The position numbers were made by a program, and so were the translations under genes. Source: Acanthosepion esculentum (lineage: Eukaryota; Mollusca; Cephalopoda; Sepiida; Sepiidae). Taken from it: 64,000 nucleotides of DNA. Each line of letters starts with the position of its first letter. The stretch's first letter is position 1. Below are positions 33,111 through 44,032 of this stretch, piece by piece. Where the stretch lies: the NCBI GenBank assembly GCA_964036315.1, contig OZ038517.1:23236662-23300661 (forward strand), in the 5' to 3' direction. The notes beneath the pieces were generated by a model. That model was given only the letters and a program-made list of their open reading frames with translations, had not been told where the DNA came from and did no database searches.

Positions 33111-33284
33111 GAGACCTACATTACAAATAATGATAACTCCTTATCCCAGAAATTCTGATGGCTTCTCTATTCTTGACAAAAATCACAAAGAGTTGGTAAT
33201 TTCTGTCCAGTTCTAAAACATCCCTATATATTATAAATATAATCATTTTCAGGGCAAAATCATCAGGTGAGTTTAATATGAGTA

Positions 33285-33870
33285 ATGTCAGAGTGAAGAT
33301 TTAAAATTACTGAGAGAATTAGAAATCCCACCAAGATTCATTATTAGTGGCCACAATCTTAACAACGTAAAATATACAGATGATAAAGTTTTGATACCAG
33401 ACACAGAAAGGAAACTACTGGGACTTCTAGAGGGGGTAGTGAAGGAAAGCGAGAAGAAAGAATGCATGCTTGTTAGCAAAAAGGAACAGCCCAACATGCA
33501 AATTACAAATTGGAGATCCCAAAATTGAACAAGTACAACAATTTAAATATCTAGGGGGTGTTTTAATAAAGGATGAAAAGTGCGACAGTGAAATCCAAAG
33601 GCACATTGGGATACTGAAAGATGCCACCCAAAAGCTAAGTAAAACATTAAAGAACAGAAAGAAATAAAGAAAGTATACTAAACTGTTACATAATACCAGT
33701 CTTCTTATATTTCAGTGAATGCAGGGCAATTTCCTCACAAATGAAGAAGAGACTTGAAGCAACAGAAATGTGGTTCTACAGAAGGATGCTGAGAATACCA
33801 TGTACTAAACATGCAAGCAATGAAGTCTTAGAGAAGATGGAAACAAAATGGACAAAATGTTTCACACCAG
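33285..33870 (+). mobile_element. LINE reverse transcriptase fragment (RTE-like)
   Basis: Frame 1: NVKYTDDKVLIPDTERKLLG (YxDD motif, here YTDD) and VVKESEKKE; then a frameshift to VQQFKYLGGVLIKDEKCDSE and IQRHIGILKDATQKLSKTLK (33470-33667); then SSQMKKRLEATEMWFYRRML and RIPCTKHASNEVLEKMET. Matches the family whose last codons are seen at 36515, 45740 and 63640. Confidence 0.85.
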
Positions 33871-34029
33871 AAAGAGATAGTTAAAAAAATTTGTATATAT
33901 ATATATGTAGTCAGAAACCAAATGTCCCTTTCATCAACAAGAAAAGTAATGTGCAGCCAACTAGCTAAGAATCAAAACCAGGGCTGTCTTGAAGAATCTT
34001 GGCAAATCTGGCATCACTATACCACAACT

Positions 34030-34640
34030 GACATTGAATAAAAGTTGCTCCTATACTTACAGATAAAGAATGGTTTCACTTTTCCAATCAAAGTTCACAG
34101 AAGCTCATAACCTTTACAAAACTCTCCTGTACAAAGATGGAAGCCGTTGGTCATTAATTGTTGTTAGATGAAACAAAAATGAAGTTAGCACACAGATGTT
34201 TGGAGAAACATCTTCAACTCAAAGAAAGCTGCCACCTTGATTATGTTTAGCATCATGGATGCAATACACATCAGGTGTTTCTCTACTAATCATTCTAGCA
34301 ACTGTATAAAAGAGGATAAAAAAGTAGTAATACATCTATATTATGGAGGAAAACTTCAAATTGTCTGCAGAAAAAAATTTGCTTTGGTCAGAGTTATATC
34401 TTCTTGCAGAACAATGATCCCAAATGTACAGCTAAGATGGTCAAAGAGTAGCCCATAAATAAGCAGAGTCACAAGAATTTCTGGAAGGATCTCAAAGCCA
34501 GAGTAACAGCAAAAAAGCTTTCCTGCATCTTGAATCTTAAGAACTTCACAAAAAAAAAAAAATGGAGATTCTTAAAGGTTAGGAACAATTACAATAACTG
34601 CTTAGAGATTTTAAAAGCATATAAAAGGCTTGAGCAATGA
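34030..34640 (+). mobile_element. Tc1-like transposase C-terminal relic
   Basis: LLAEQ-frame sequence corresponds to the QQDNDPKHT block (here FLQNNDPKCTAKMVKE), followed by HKNFWKDLKARVTAKKLSCI in which the catalytic Glu region is altered, and a C-terminal NYNNCLEILKAYKRL-like end. The upstream part (34160-34380) is scarcely readable. Broken by an A-tract at 34549-34561. Confidence 0.65.
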
Positions 34641-35125
34641 TTACGAAGAAAGAGTCACCTATTGTCCAGTTCACACGACTTTCTGGTCATTTGAAAGTCA
34701 GTTCCTTCTCTTGTGTTTTCCTAATTACAACAATCATGATCTCTTCAAGTCTTGAGTTGACTGTTATCTTTCATGCACAGCCTCATCAACTCCACTTGTC
34801 CTTTCTTACGCTCATACAAAACTACACAGTAATCCTCAACCTTGAGTGGCTCTTGGGCCTTGCATTGGGTAAACATTAATTAAAAAAAGTTTTGAGTACT
34901 CTAAAATGTGTCATTTTTCTTTATATGTTAATAAATAAAAGTTGGAATTAATAATACTTTTTAAAAAATTAAAAAAAAAAATTACCTATCTTCTTATACC
35001 AATATAAAATTAAAAATTTGAAGTAAAAATTTTATAAAAAAAATATCTTGAGTAAAGAAAATTTTGAGTATAAATTTGTGTATAGACAAAAAAAACGAAA
35101 GATATTTGTCCAAATTGCTGGGATG
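34641..35125. other. Non-coding stretch
   Basis: An 80-codon ORF at 34637-34879 has a hydrophobic start but no recognised family. Confidence 0.35.
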
Positions 35126-35127
35126 AG

Positions 35128-35400
35128 GAGTTATTTCCATTATTTATATGCAGACAGTTGTCCTCATCTTAATTGTTATTATCACAATATTTTACCCATT
35201 GCATGCTCCAGAAGCTACTTGCCAATCCAGGTAACCTTCATGAAAGGTTAAAGTGAACCTTTTATTGAATCTACATATTCTGTTCTGGGTCTGCTCAGTT
35301 ATCACTTGTCCCATTTCCACAGAGTCAGTCTGCCTATCCCAGGGATTGAACTTAGAATTAATAAATTATAAAGTAAAAATTTAATCCACAAGGCTACATC
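35128..35400 (-). mobile_element. Penelope-like terminal repeat, decayed
   Basis: Reads as the minus-strand pLTR: ATTTATATGCAGACAGTTGT, CCTCATCTTAATTGTTATTA, CCATTGCATGCTCCAGAAG, GAACCTTTTATTGAATCTAC, TATCCCAGGGATTGAACTTA. Confidence 0.5.
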
Positions 35401-35854
35401 CCATGGAACAATCCCAAGTGTATAACTTTAAGCCTTAAATATAATCTACTCCTACAGATTAAAGAAAGTGTTCAGTTCAAGATTTCTTGAGGGTTACCCA
35501 GATTGGCAAACAGCTGATGAAAGCTAAAGGGCACAAATACTGAAATCTTTTGATAAAGACAGTTTTCTAAGTTGACAGCTTACAAAAGAATTTTTTTTTT
35601 AAATTGGAAGAAAAAAAATCATTTTTTATATACCAACATAATTATGCCTGAAAAATAACTGAAAACAATTCTTAATATCAGGCAATAAAATGTGTACAAA
35701 TATAATCACTCAAACATCAGAAAAAGAAAAAACTTCAAAAATAAAATATTAAATGTGGGTGAAGAGTATACATATATTCAAGTCCTGGAAACAATGTGGT
35801 TCCAGAACAAGTTGTTTTTTACATTGAGGAGTTGTTTGCCCCCATAGTCAATCA
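35401..35854. other. Non-coding stretch with a weak Penelope-related block
   Basis: 35455-35560 resembles 32640-32720 (AAGTGTTCAGTTCAAGATTT, CTTGAGGGTTACC). Rest unassigned. Confidence 0.35.
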
Positions 35855-35935
35855 GTTTGGAATTCAAAGTTGCCCTTCTCTAAAATTGGTTGCCAACCAA
35901 GACTAGATAGCATAGTCTGCTGTGCTATTGAAATT
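35855..35935 (-). mobile_element. tRNA-derived SINE fragment
   Basis: Only the 3' core is present: minus strand TAGTCTTGGTTGGCAACCA, TAGAGAAGGGCAACTTTGAA. Confidence 0.6.
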
Positions 35936-36103
35936 AGTTTAGTATTTGTGCGAAAGTAAAAGCAATGTGCTTCAGCTAAAATTTCATTTCAGTACGCCAA
36001 TCTCACTCTCTGCACCAATAACCACTGTGTGCATCTCTTGATGGGGAGGAGATCGTAAATTTTAAAATTTTTATTAACCCATTAATGATCACCATAAAAT
36101 TTG

Positions 36104-36275
36104 TTATTAATTATAGGTTTCTAAAATAATTCAGTATTAATTATAGGTTTCTAAAATAATTCAGTATTAATTATAGGTTTCTAAAATAATTCAGTATTAA
36201 TTATAGGTTTCTAAAATAATTCAGTATTAATTATAGGTTTCTAAAATAATTCAGTATTAATTATAGGTTTCTATC
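36104..36275. repeat. 30-bp tandem repeat, about 5.7 copies
   Basis: Unit TTAATTATAGGTTTCTAAAA followed by TAATTCAGTA; copies identical as far as seen. Confidence 0.95.
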
Positions 36276-36514
36276 TAATTTATATGTCCCCCGATCCATT
36301 TTTAAGACAGTGGATATTAATGGGTTAAACCAACAAAAGTAATTCAATAAGAGCTGTTTAAAAAAAAATATATATATTTTGAACTGAATAGGTAAATGTC
36401 AGTATATATTAAGTTTAGTCACTTTTTCAGCATCAGGGTATCTTCAGTGTTCCTTATTCCACCTCTGTCTGAGTATATAAAATGATTTCAGAGTTACCTT
36501 TCCTGAAAGACAGC

Positions 36515-36900
36515 GGATGTAGCATTCTTCTTCTACATACCATGTTCGTTCAAGACCTGTGCGATCATGGCTCTCCACAACCTCCTATCCCCTGTAACCC
36601 TTAGTAACATTCCTCCCATTGCTAAGCCTCCCACACCCTGTTCCATGTAGGTGGCTTAATGCCTTCCCTAATTTCTCATTCTCAATATGCCCTGTGAGTG
36701 TTAAGTTCTTCAAACGCTCTTTCCTCATTATGGGTTTAAGAAATTTCAGCTCTCTTTGTCATCCTGAGTATATGTTCTTCGTGTTAGCATTTTCCTTAAG
36801 ACTTCTTTGTTGCTCTGTCCATAAAATTTCCAGCATTCTTCTGTAAAACCATATTTCAGCTTCCTCCAGTTTTCTCTGCATCCCTCAGGAAATTGGCCAG
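36515..36900 (-). mobile_element. LINE ORF2 C-terminus (RTE-like)
   Basis: Minus strand reads PIMRKERLKNLTLTGHIENE, KLGKALSHLHGTGC and finally WRAMIAQVLNEHGM stop, the C-terminus of the LINE family at 33285. Upstream, EECWKFYGQ and EVLRKML remain. Confidence 0.8.
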
Positions 36901-37031
36901 CATTCATTTTTTTTTTTTTTACAAGAGGATTGATATCACATAAAAACTTAGCACTCTTTTCTTTGTTTCTAATTGAATGTTCCTATTTCTTAGAACTTTA
37001 CTTAGCTTGAGTATGCACACACACACATTAA

Positions 37032-37067
37032 TATATATATATATATATTATATATATATATATATTG
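37032..37067. repeat. TA microsatellite
   Basis: Two adjacent TA tracts interrupted by one AT slip. Confidence 0.9.
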
Positions 37068-37389
37068 TATAAGGATAAAGTGTCATTGCCGACACCATAG
37101 TTTGAACACAAATCACCAGTGAGCAAACACAAACAATTCCATTATTAAATAAGTAGATCACATGATTGTAAAGGAAACATATAAAAGGAAATTAGTGTGA
37201 TGTCTAAGTGATCGCTATTCTCTATTGTACCCACTATACTATTTCTCTATACTGACCATTATACAAATTACTACTCAGCAATTACTGTTTTGTGTGAGTA
37301 TTATTGAAGGTGTAAGTACTACCAGTATCTGCATTTACAAAATCTCATCTACAATAAGCATTTCGGAAGTGATAATGAGAGAGCATCTA

Positions 37390-37394
37390 ACATC

Positions 37395-37448
<54 letters not shown>

Positions 37449-37565
37449 TTTTGAATTGGACATAGTCCGACAATTTATTTAAAGACATATATATATATTA
37501 TGTAATATAATATTATGTAATTATATATCTATAAAAAGAACGTTAAACATAATATATATAAATGT

Positions 37566-37606
<41 letters not shown>
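37390..37606. repeat. Paired TA microsatellites around a 100-bp AT-rich spacer
   Basis: TA tracts at 37399-37445 and 37569-37604 with smaller tracts between. Confidence 0.9.
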
Positions 37607-37608
<2 letters not shown>

Positions 37609-37734
37609 CACTATTGTATTCATATTGTCAACTGAAATGAATACAATAAAGTTTTCTAAATTCTTCCAGTTGCAAAGGACATTTTGATTTTGTATGTTGG
37701 GTTTTTTTTTGTGATTTTTTTTAATAAATTCATT

Positions 37735-37816
37735 TAGTTTTTGCCTTGAAAAAGTCCACATTGGACGAAATGTGTTGGCTAGTAATAGTTTTCCTATTGT
37801 CTTTTACCTTTATGCT
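37735..37816 (+). mobile_element. Single arm of the 37861-38128 MITE
   Basis: CTTGAAAAAGTCCACATTGG followed by ACGAAATGTGTTGG and CCTATTGTCTTTTACC aligns with the right arm of the neighbouring inverted repeat. Confidence 0.65.
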
Positions 37817-37860
37817 TATTGTCTTTTTCTACAGGTTAACTCTGACAAATTATATATGTA

Positions 37861-38128
37861 AATAAATGACAATAAGAAAACAGTAATTGCTGACGCGTTT
37901 CGTCCAATGCGAACTTTTTCAAAGCAAGAAACAAAATGAATTTAATCAAACAAATAAAATTAATAAAAACAAAAAACAGTGTTCTTAGCAACGGGAATGT
38001 AGGAACACTCTGTTTTTTGTTTTTATTAATTTTCTTTGTTTGATTAAATTCATTTCGTTTCTTGCTTTGAAAAAGTCCGCATTGGACGAAACGCATCAGC
38101 AGCTACTGTTTTCTTATTGTCATTTATT
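37861..38128. mobile_element. Inverted-repeat MITE with about 124-bp arms
   Basis: Left arm AATAAATGACAATAAGAAAA...ACAGTGTTC, right arm its reverse complement with few mismatches; centre TTAGCAACGGGAATGTAG. Each arm carries GTCCAATGCGGAC-type stem with GAAACGC beside it (written on the opposite strand of the left arm), resembling a decayed hammerhead core in which CUGANGA has become UUGAAAA. No coding capacity. Confidence 0.85.
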
Positions 38129-38164
38129 TACAAATATTGTCTTCTCTAAAAGTTAAATTTGAGA

Positions 38165-38706
38165 AATTTTCAAATATATATATATATAATACTAAGTCTG
38201 TGATTGCATGCATGCATGCATGCTTGTGTGGTGTGACCATCTAGCACATAATGATTTAGTTGTTTATACACTAAGTATTTTTATTTTAACTTTCTTCAAA
38301 CAATTTTTCTAATTAAAATATTTTCAAGTTAAAAGACAGACACAAAGAGATCCTGCTTTGCTGAGTAATTATTCATATTTCAGCTTTCTTTAAACAAACA
38401 ATATTTTTTAAATATTTTCAAGTGAATACGATTTAAAAATTTTTTTTTGCCATATTAAAAAATATTTTTAAATTAATGTGATTTATGGTTAAAGTTGATC
38501 TCAGAAGTTCTATTCCTATTAAATGCTGTAAACAATCGGTAAAACATTAAACACGAACTTGTAAACTAGACCACTGATGACATGAATGAATTGAAATATT
38601 TAAATGAATCATAATAAAATCAACTTTCATTTCAATGTTGAAATCAACTTCATTGTTTTATAACTTGAACTACCAGTGACCCAATGGGTCACAGGTAGTC
38701 TAGTAT
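38165..38706 (-). mobile_element. Interspersed repeat related to the CCCGG...GTTGCC family
   Basis: Minus strand starts TATACTAGACTACCTGTGAC then CCATTGGGTCAC, and ends with a GCATGCAT run followed by AATCACAGACTTAGTATTAT and a TA tract. The head resembles the elements at 8966 and 20595 with the central CCCGG changed. Confidence 0.4.
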
Positions 38707-39079
38707 ATAATAAGACATAAGAAAAATCTGCACCCAAAAGAGTTTGCCTAAAATTGCATACAGGAAACAAGAGTGCTCAATGCCATAATAAATGGAACTA
38801 TTGTTCTCTCAGACATTGAGCACTTTTTTGTCACACCAGAAAACCATTTCAGGTGAAATTTTTTTTTTCTTTCTATGCTACTTCGATCTTGGGCAGAGCG
38901 GTTACTCTCCCCCATGGTGAATTTAGTTGACTATCTTGGACTTGCCTGATGGTATAAGAGTTTCTGTTTTCTCAAACTACAGCTACCAACTGACTGATGA
39001 TTGCATGAAAGCACATGAAACTGGCAGTTATGGTTGGTCACTGCCCACTCAAAATTTATATATATATAACATTACATTA

Positions 39080-39888
39080 CACACAGTGCAATGGGTAAAT
39101 TAGCACAATTTTATATTTTTAATTTCGTGTTTTTTTTTCTTATTTTGTCAATGACAAAGTAAAGTAAGTTCAGTTGGGCACTGTCTGTGAGAAAAAGTGT
39201 ACCATGATGCCATTCACTCTGCCAGAAACTTGGAAACATCATGCTGCACTGCTTGGCATTCACGCTGGAAGCTCCAATACAAACATTTCAGAGTGTATGG
39301 TTGTCAATCTGAGGAGAGTGCAGAGGATTTGGAAAGAGTTGGACGAGTCTAATGGTGATTACAAAGGTATGGCAGCTTGGAAAACTCACTGATTGTTCTG
39401 AAAAGAACACCTGAATTTGATGGTGAGGGCCTCAAATGCAACACGGAGACCTACATCAAGTGCTTCGAGGAGGTAGTACTATACTGGGTCAAGTGGGTGA
39501 CTGCTAGAAGACCCTATGTCTGGCAACAGGACTCTGCACCATGCCACACCAGCAGTCATATAATATCTGCAACCACATCACCACTTACATCTGGCCAACT
39601 AACTCCCCAAACTGCAACCCTCTTGATTATGTGTGGGATGCAGTTGAGCAAGAGACCAACAAAACTCTTTGTAGCACCAAAGATGAACTGAGGGCAAGGA
39701 TTATGGCAGCATTCCCTCACTTAAACAAGAAGACTGTCCAGAAGAGCTGCAAGAAATTCTGAAGTCTGGAGGCTGTGGTGGAAGCCAATGGTGTTTTTAT
39801 TGAATAAATTTACTCTTTAATATTTCAATTAAAATGAGTGTCATTTTCATTTTTGCGTAATTTAGACAATTTATCCATTACACCCTAT
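39080..39888 (+). mobile_element. mariner-like transposon with recognisable terminal repeats, broken transposase
   Basis: Imperfect inverted ends: CAGTGCAATGGGTAAATT at 39084 and, in reverse, GGGTGTAATGGATAAATT at about 39886. Inside, a transposase begins about 39170 (ALLGIHAGSSNTNISECMVV, RRVQRIWKELDESNGDYKG), continues in another frame with GEGLKCNTETYIKCFEEVVL and RPYVWQQDSAPCHTS (catalytic Asp), and ends in a third frame with NSPNCNPLDYVWDAVEQE (third catalytic residue, Asp) and RARIMAAFPHLNKKTVQKSC. Two frameshifts and an internal deletion make it inactive. Confidence 0.88.
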
Positions 39889-40694
39889 ACGTCTGTGTGT
39901 GTATATACACACCTGCACACATTCTTGTGATAATGAAGGTATGTAATTTTATGAATTATTTTTCTAATACAGTTTGTGTGAATGGTTTGAGACAAAGATC
40001 TATCTGTGTAACATGTACAATCCTCACAGCGCACACAATGACTACTGAACTAAGGTTAGCTAAGGATAGAAATACACACACACACACACACACACACACA
40101 CTGTTTACTCATTTAAACCAGCTGTGGAGAGGGCCACACAGATAGAAGAAAGAAAACTGCTCAAATTTATTCCTGACCACTGACAATACTTTTTCTCATT
40201 TTTATTGCATAACTTGTAGAGAAGAAAAAAGAGAATAGGAAAAATGCAGTAACTTATCAAATTGCTTTCCCTTGCCAGTAGAAATAGTCTTCATACATGA
40301 CTATTATGAGAGACTAGTATTAATGTCAGTGGGTAATGATAAGCACGAGAAAAAGTTTATATGCAGCTTGTACTAAAACAATAGCAATTGTTTCGGATTT
40401 GTTTGTTTTTTCTTTAGATAAACAAAATACAATCCTAGCTGTATTACTAAATATGTAACATTATTATTATTATTATTTATTTCCATATCCGATCAGGACA
40501 TAGGTGTTCATAGCTTTCCTCAGATTCTCTTTCTTTTATTATCTGTGAATTACCATGTCTACTTCGGAAATATAGTTTTAACAAGTTTGAATTTAGTTTA
40601 CCTTCTGCTAGACTGGCTGCCATTCCTTTTATTATTTTTGAATTGCCATGCATTCTTGAGAGTTCTTTCCTATTTCTTTGAAATTAAGCTTTTT
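39889..40694. other. Non-coding stretch with CA microsatellite
   Basis: CA tract at 40073-40102 and ATT repeats near 40459-40476. Nothing else recognised. Confidence 0.4.
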
Positions 40695-40870
40695 TTCTTC
40701 TTAGGTTGCCAACTAAGGCTAAAGAGCCCAGTCTACACTGCTATTTAACCCATAGCTGGCAGAAGATACAAATTCATGCCTTTCCTTAAGATATCTGTGA
40801 AAAAGTGAATGTAACAATTAGGTCGGAATTTGAACTTGGCTTACTGATTCCATTCCAATAACCATTGATA
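40695..40870 (-). mobile_element. tRNA-derived SINE fragment
   Basis: Minus strand: GCCAAGTTCAAATTCCGACC (B box), GGTTAAATAGCAGTGTAGAC, GGGCTCTTTAGCCTTAGTT. Confidence 0.65.
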
Positions 40871-40879
40871 TTTGTTTAA

Positions 40880-42115
40880 TAAATCCTACGTAGGATATCA
40901 CAAAGAAAGGAAATCTCAGATTGGCAAAAAATTATAGAGGAATCACTCTACCTCTGCTGCAGTAAAAATTTATAACTTAATGCTTCTCAACAGAACACAA
41001 CCTGAAGCAGAGAAAGTGCTCCCTACAAATAGATTAACTGTTGTACAAATCCTGACAGTTCAGCAGATTATTGTATGTCAGGGCAAAGAATCTACAGGTC
41101 ACCTTACTTTTGGTAGTTTTCTCTAAAGCCTTTAATTCTGTTCATAGGGGAAAAAAATAGAGAAGAAACTTATGGCATATAGCATTCCCCACCTCAGACA
41201 GTAACTGTCATAATGATGCTATACAAAAAATACCATATCTTTGGTTAGATTCCCAGATGAAGACACTAGTTCCTTTGACATTAAAGCAGAAATCCTTCAG
41301 AGCGATACCCTTGCACTTTTTCTCCTTATCAACCTTGACTATGTATTGAGAACTTCACTTGATCAACACCCTCATCTAGGCTTTACACTATCACCATGGC
41401 TCAAGTCGATATCTTGCAAAAAAGTTAATCAATATGAACTATACAGATGACCTAGCTATCATTGCAAATACCATTACCAATGCCACAACTCTCCTATATC
41501 ATCTAGAAAATGCTGCTAACGGTCTTGGAATATATTAATGTCTCTAAAACTGAATTCATAACCTTCAACCAGCAAGGCTAAACACAAACTGAATCAATAA
41601 AATCAGTCAAATCTTTTACATACCTAGAAAATTAAATAAATTCTACTAAACAGTATATGAAAATTTGCAGAGCTAAAGCCTGGGTTGCCTTGAATAAAAT
41701 GGATGTAATCTAGAAATCTGATCAACCTCAAATGGAGCTTCTTTTATGCTACTGTAGTGTCAGTTTTAATGTATGGCGTCACCACTTGAACATTAGCTAG
41801 AACCCTTGAGTGTAAGCTTGATGAAACCTACTCTTGGATGCCAAGAGCTATACTTAACATCACTTGGAGACAACATCCAACTAAATCACAGATCTATATG
41901 GACCCACCCGTGATATTTCTACAATCTTACATAAATGCAGAATGTGCTTTGCAGGACACTGCTGGCAAGCAAAGCGAAAATTTGTGAGTGATCTACTGCT
42001 CCGTACACCTACCCATGGCACAAGAAGGGTTGGGCTGGTCGCCCAGCAATCACGTACACTGACCAATTAAGTAGAGACACAACATGCCATGCTAATGACT
42101 TTCCAATCTTGATGT
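40880..42115 (+). mobile_element. LINE reverse transcriptase relic, third family
   Basis: Heavily broken. Recognisable blocks in order: RLTVVQILTVQQIIVCQGKE, VRFPDEDTSSFDIKAEILQS with DTLALFLLINLDYVLRTS, YTDDLAIIANTITNATTLLY (catalytic YxDD), a thumb-like part, RSIWTHP with a parallel frame DTAGKQSENL-type, and TPTHGTRRVGLVAQQSRT. The same blocks end LINE proteins in which a C-terminal GRPxRTYIQQL segment follows the RT. Confidence 0.75.
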
Positions 42116-42168
42116 GGTAGTGTGATGAATGGCAGGATAAACACGTCTGATCTAACTTGTTTGAATTT

Positions 42169-42171
<3 letters not shown>

Positions 42172-42203
<32 letters not shown>
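42172..42203. repeat. TA microsatellite
   Basis: About 15 TA units. Confidence 0.95.
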
Positions 42204-42205
<2 letters not shown>

Positions 42206-43084
42206 ATCACAGGTCATGTAAAATAGGATAAATAATAACAGTAGCCCTAGGAATCCATCCAATACCTTGACATTGCTAAAAGTGAAGAAATTCTCATTTC
42301 CCTCGTTATCTTCAGTGTGATAATTTTTTTTTTTTTTATCAAATTAGGTTGACTCAAGTAAACAACATTCCAACAGCTACACACTTATCAAAGTCATTGT
42401 TTGTCAGCTTAAAGAACAACAAATACATAAAATCTATTTTTTGATGGCTAGGAGGTTTCAAAAAAGACATTTAGAAAAAATAAAAAAACAAAATTTTTAT
42501 AAGTGTCTTCATTATTCCAAGATATGATTTCTGACCTGATTAATTTCCAGATGTCTTTTATTAATTTTTCTTATAAACAGGTTTTTTTAATAAATAAACT
42601 ACACCAATGTGAATCCAAAATAAATAAGCAAGCAAATGACTACAGAAACTAAAATTAGTCAATTTTCTCTTAACTTTAGCTTTTCTATAAAATAAAAAAA
42701 TTACTCAAAATGACTGTCCTAGATTTTTATTCAAACACAAGTTTTCAATGCATTTGTTGTGAAGATTATACACACATTAAAAATATCAAATATATTAAAA
42801 AGATACCAGAGTTGACTCACTAAATAAACTCCATTAACTTTGTTAAATGAATCTTTTGTGAACTTTGAACTCATCTCAAATTGTAAATTCTATTGTTTAT
42901 ATCAAGGACAGGAGAAAAAAAATTGTTAAAAAAAAAAGAAAAAAAAAACAATCGTATGAACTTGAAGCAATTTTTGACTAATCTGTAGAACAGAACTTTA
43001 AACATGTACCAAGTACAGAAATAATTTATACACTAACGTTTCATCAGTATATTTAATAATTATTTTGTAACAATTTAATAAGCA
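42204..43084. other. AT-rich non-coding stretch
   Basis: No recognisable gene or element; A-tracts at 42915-42950. Confidence 0.4.
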
Positions 43085-43262
43085 CATAAGACTCGGGTTC
43101 CAATCTCACCAGGGTCAATTGTGAGGAAGGTGACTTCTTGATGGGCTCTGTGGGTGTTGAACAAACACAAATGTTCCTGAGCAGACATCTGCAACAGGGA
43201 TTGTCTAGCTGCTCTAGCAGACAGGCATACTCAGATATGAGTGGCCAACCATTAATAGCAAT
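43085..43262 (+). mobile_element. tRNA-like SINE (second family), 5' truncated
   Basis: Starts at a B-box-like CGGGTTCCAATCTCACC, then GAGGAAGGTGACTTCTTGAT as in the SINE at 63127, then GGGCTCTGTGGGTGTTGAAC and AACAGGGATTGTCTAGCTG as in 62350-62475. Links those two blocks into one family. Confidence 0.7.
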
Positions 43263-43414
43263 AACCTAATAAAAAATAAGCTTCTGGGACAGGTTATGAG
43301 GAAAGAGAGTCTGGAAAAGACTGAATTGTTTTGTTTTTTTACAGCTTATCAACCTTTCACAGGTTTTTAAAGCCAGGAAATATTTTTATATTGTAAGAAT
43401 TTTGGGGAAATAAT

Positions 43415-43700
43415 GTTTTTACTGATACAAGTCCTACTAATTAACCCATAACAGGGGAGAGAGAGGAGGTAACTTATACTTTCCTCAAGGGTACTTGCTT
43501 GTAAGTGAATATAATGAAACTGACTGGAATCTGCTCCCTGATCTCCAATTTGAAGCCATTATCCATTACACCACCCATGCATCCAAGCTTCTAACACCTG
43601 TTATTCTCAAGCAGTCACCCATCTAGATACTGACCAGACTCGATGATGCTTTGGTGATCATATGAGAACTGACGTTTCAATATAAGCCCAGACGTGGAAA
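43415..43700 (-). mobile_element. Composite SINE with 5S rRNA-like head (copy 2)
   Basis: Minus strand: GTTCTCATATGATCACCAAA (5S loop region), ATCGAGTCTGGTCAGTATCT, AGATGGGTGACTGCTTGAG, AACAGGTGTTAGAAGCTTGG, matching the 3' two thirds of 5S rRNA; then a tRNA-like body (GTGGTGTAATGGATAATGGC) and the shared SINE core (CATTATATTCACTTACAAGC). Better preserved in the 5S part than 23133-23390. Confidence 0.8.
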
Positions 43701-44032
43701 ATGCAACACTCACAAGGGCATACTGAAGGAAGAAAAGACAGAAGAAAACAGCATCTACCCTAATTAAAGCGGTTGTATGAATAGATGGCTATGTGGGGAT
43801 AAAGAGGGATGGTAAAAAGTCAAATGTTGCTTAGAGCCACAAAGGGGCAGGAAGTTGTGTAGAGTCAAGATCACCCACATCTTGAAGGAACAAGGCACAT
43901 AGAAAAATTCTGTAATATCCCCAATTATGATTTCTTCTCTACATTAAATTTTTGACTTAAGAAAATGCCTGCAATATTTAGGAGATACATAAAAGTTTTT
44001 TGCAGGCAATATTGTAACTATACAAATGAAAG
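43701..44032. other. Non-coding stretch
   Basis: No family recognised. Confidence 0.35.

Noticed and set aside
37660..37700. Minus-strand NWKNLENF as the next Mondo exon (family sequence PKWKNFKGL)
   Set aside because: Similarity is limited to a few residues, lacks an AG acceptor in the right phase and the flanking residues do not match.
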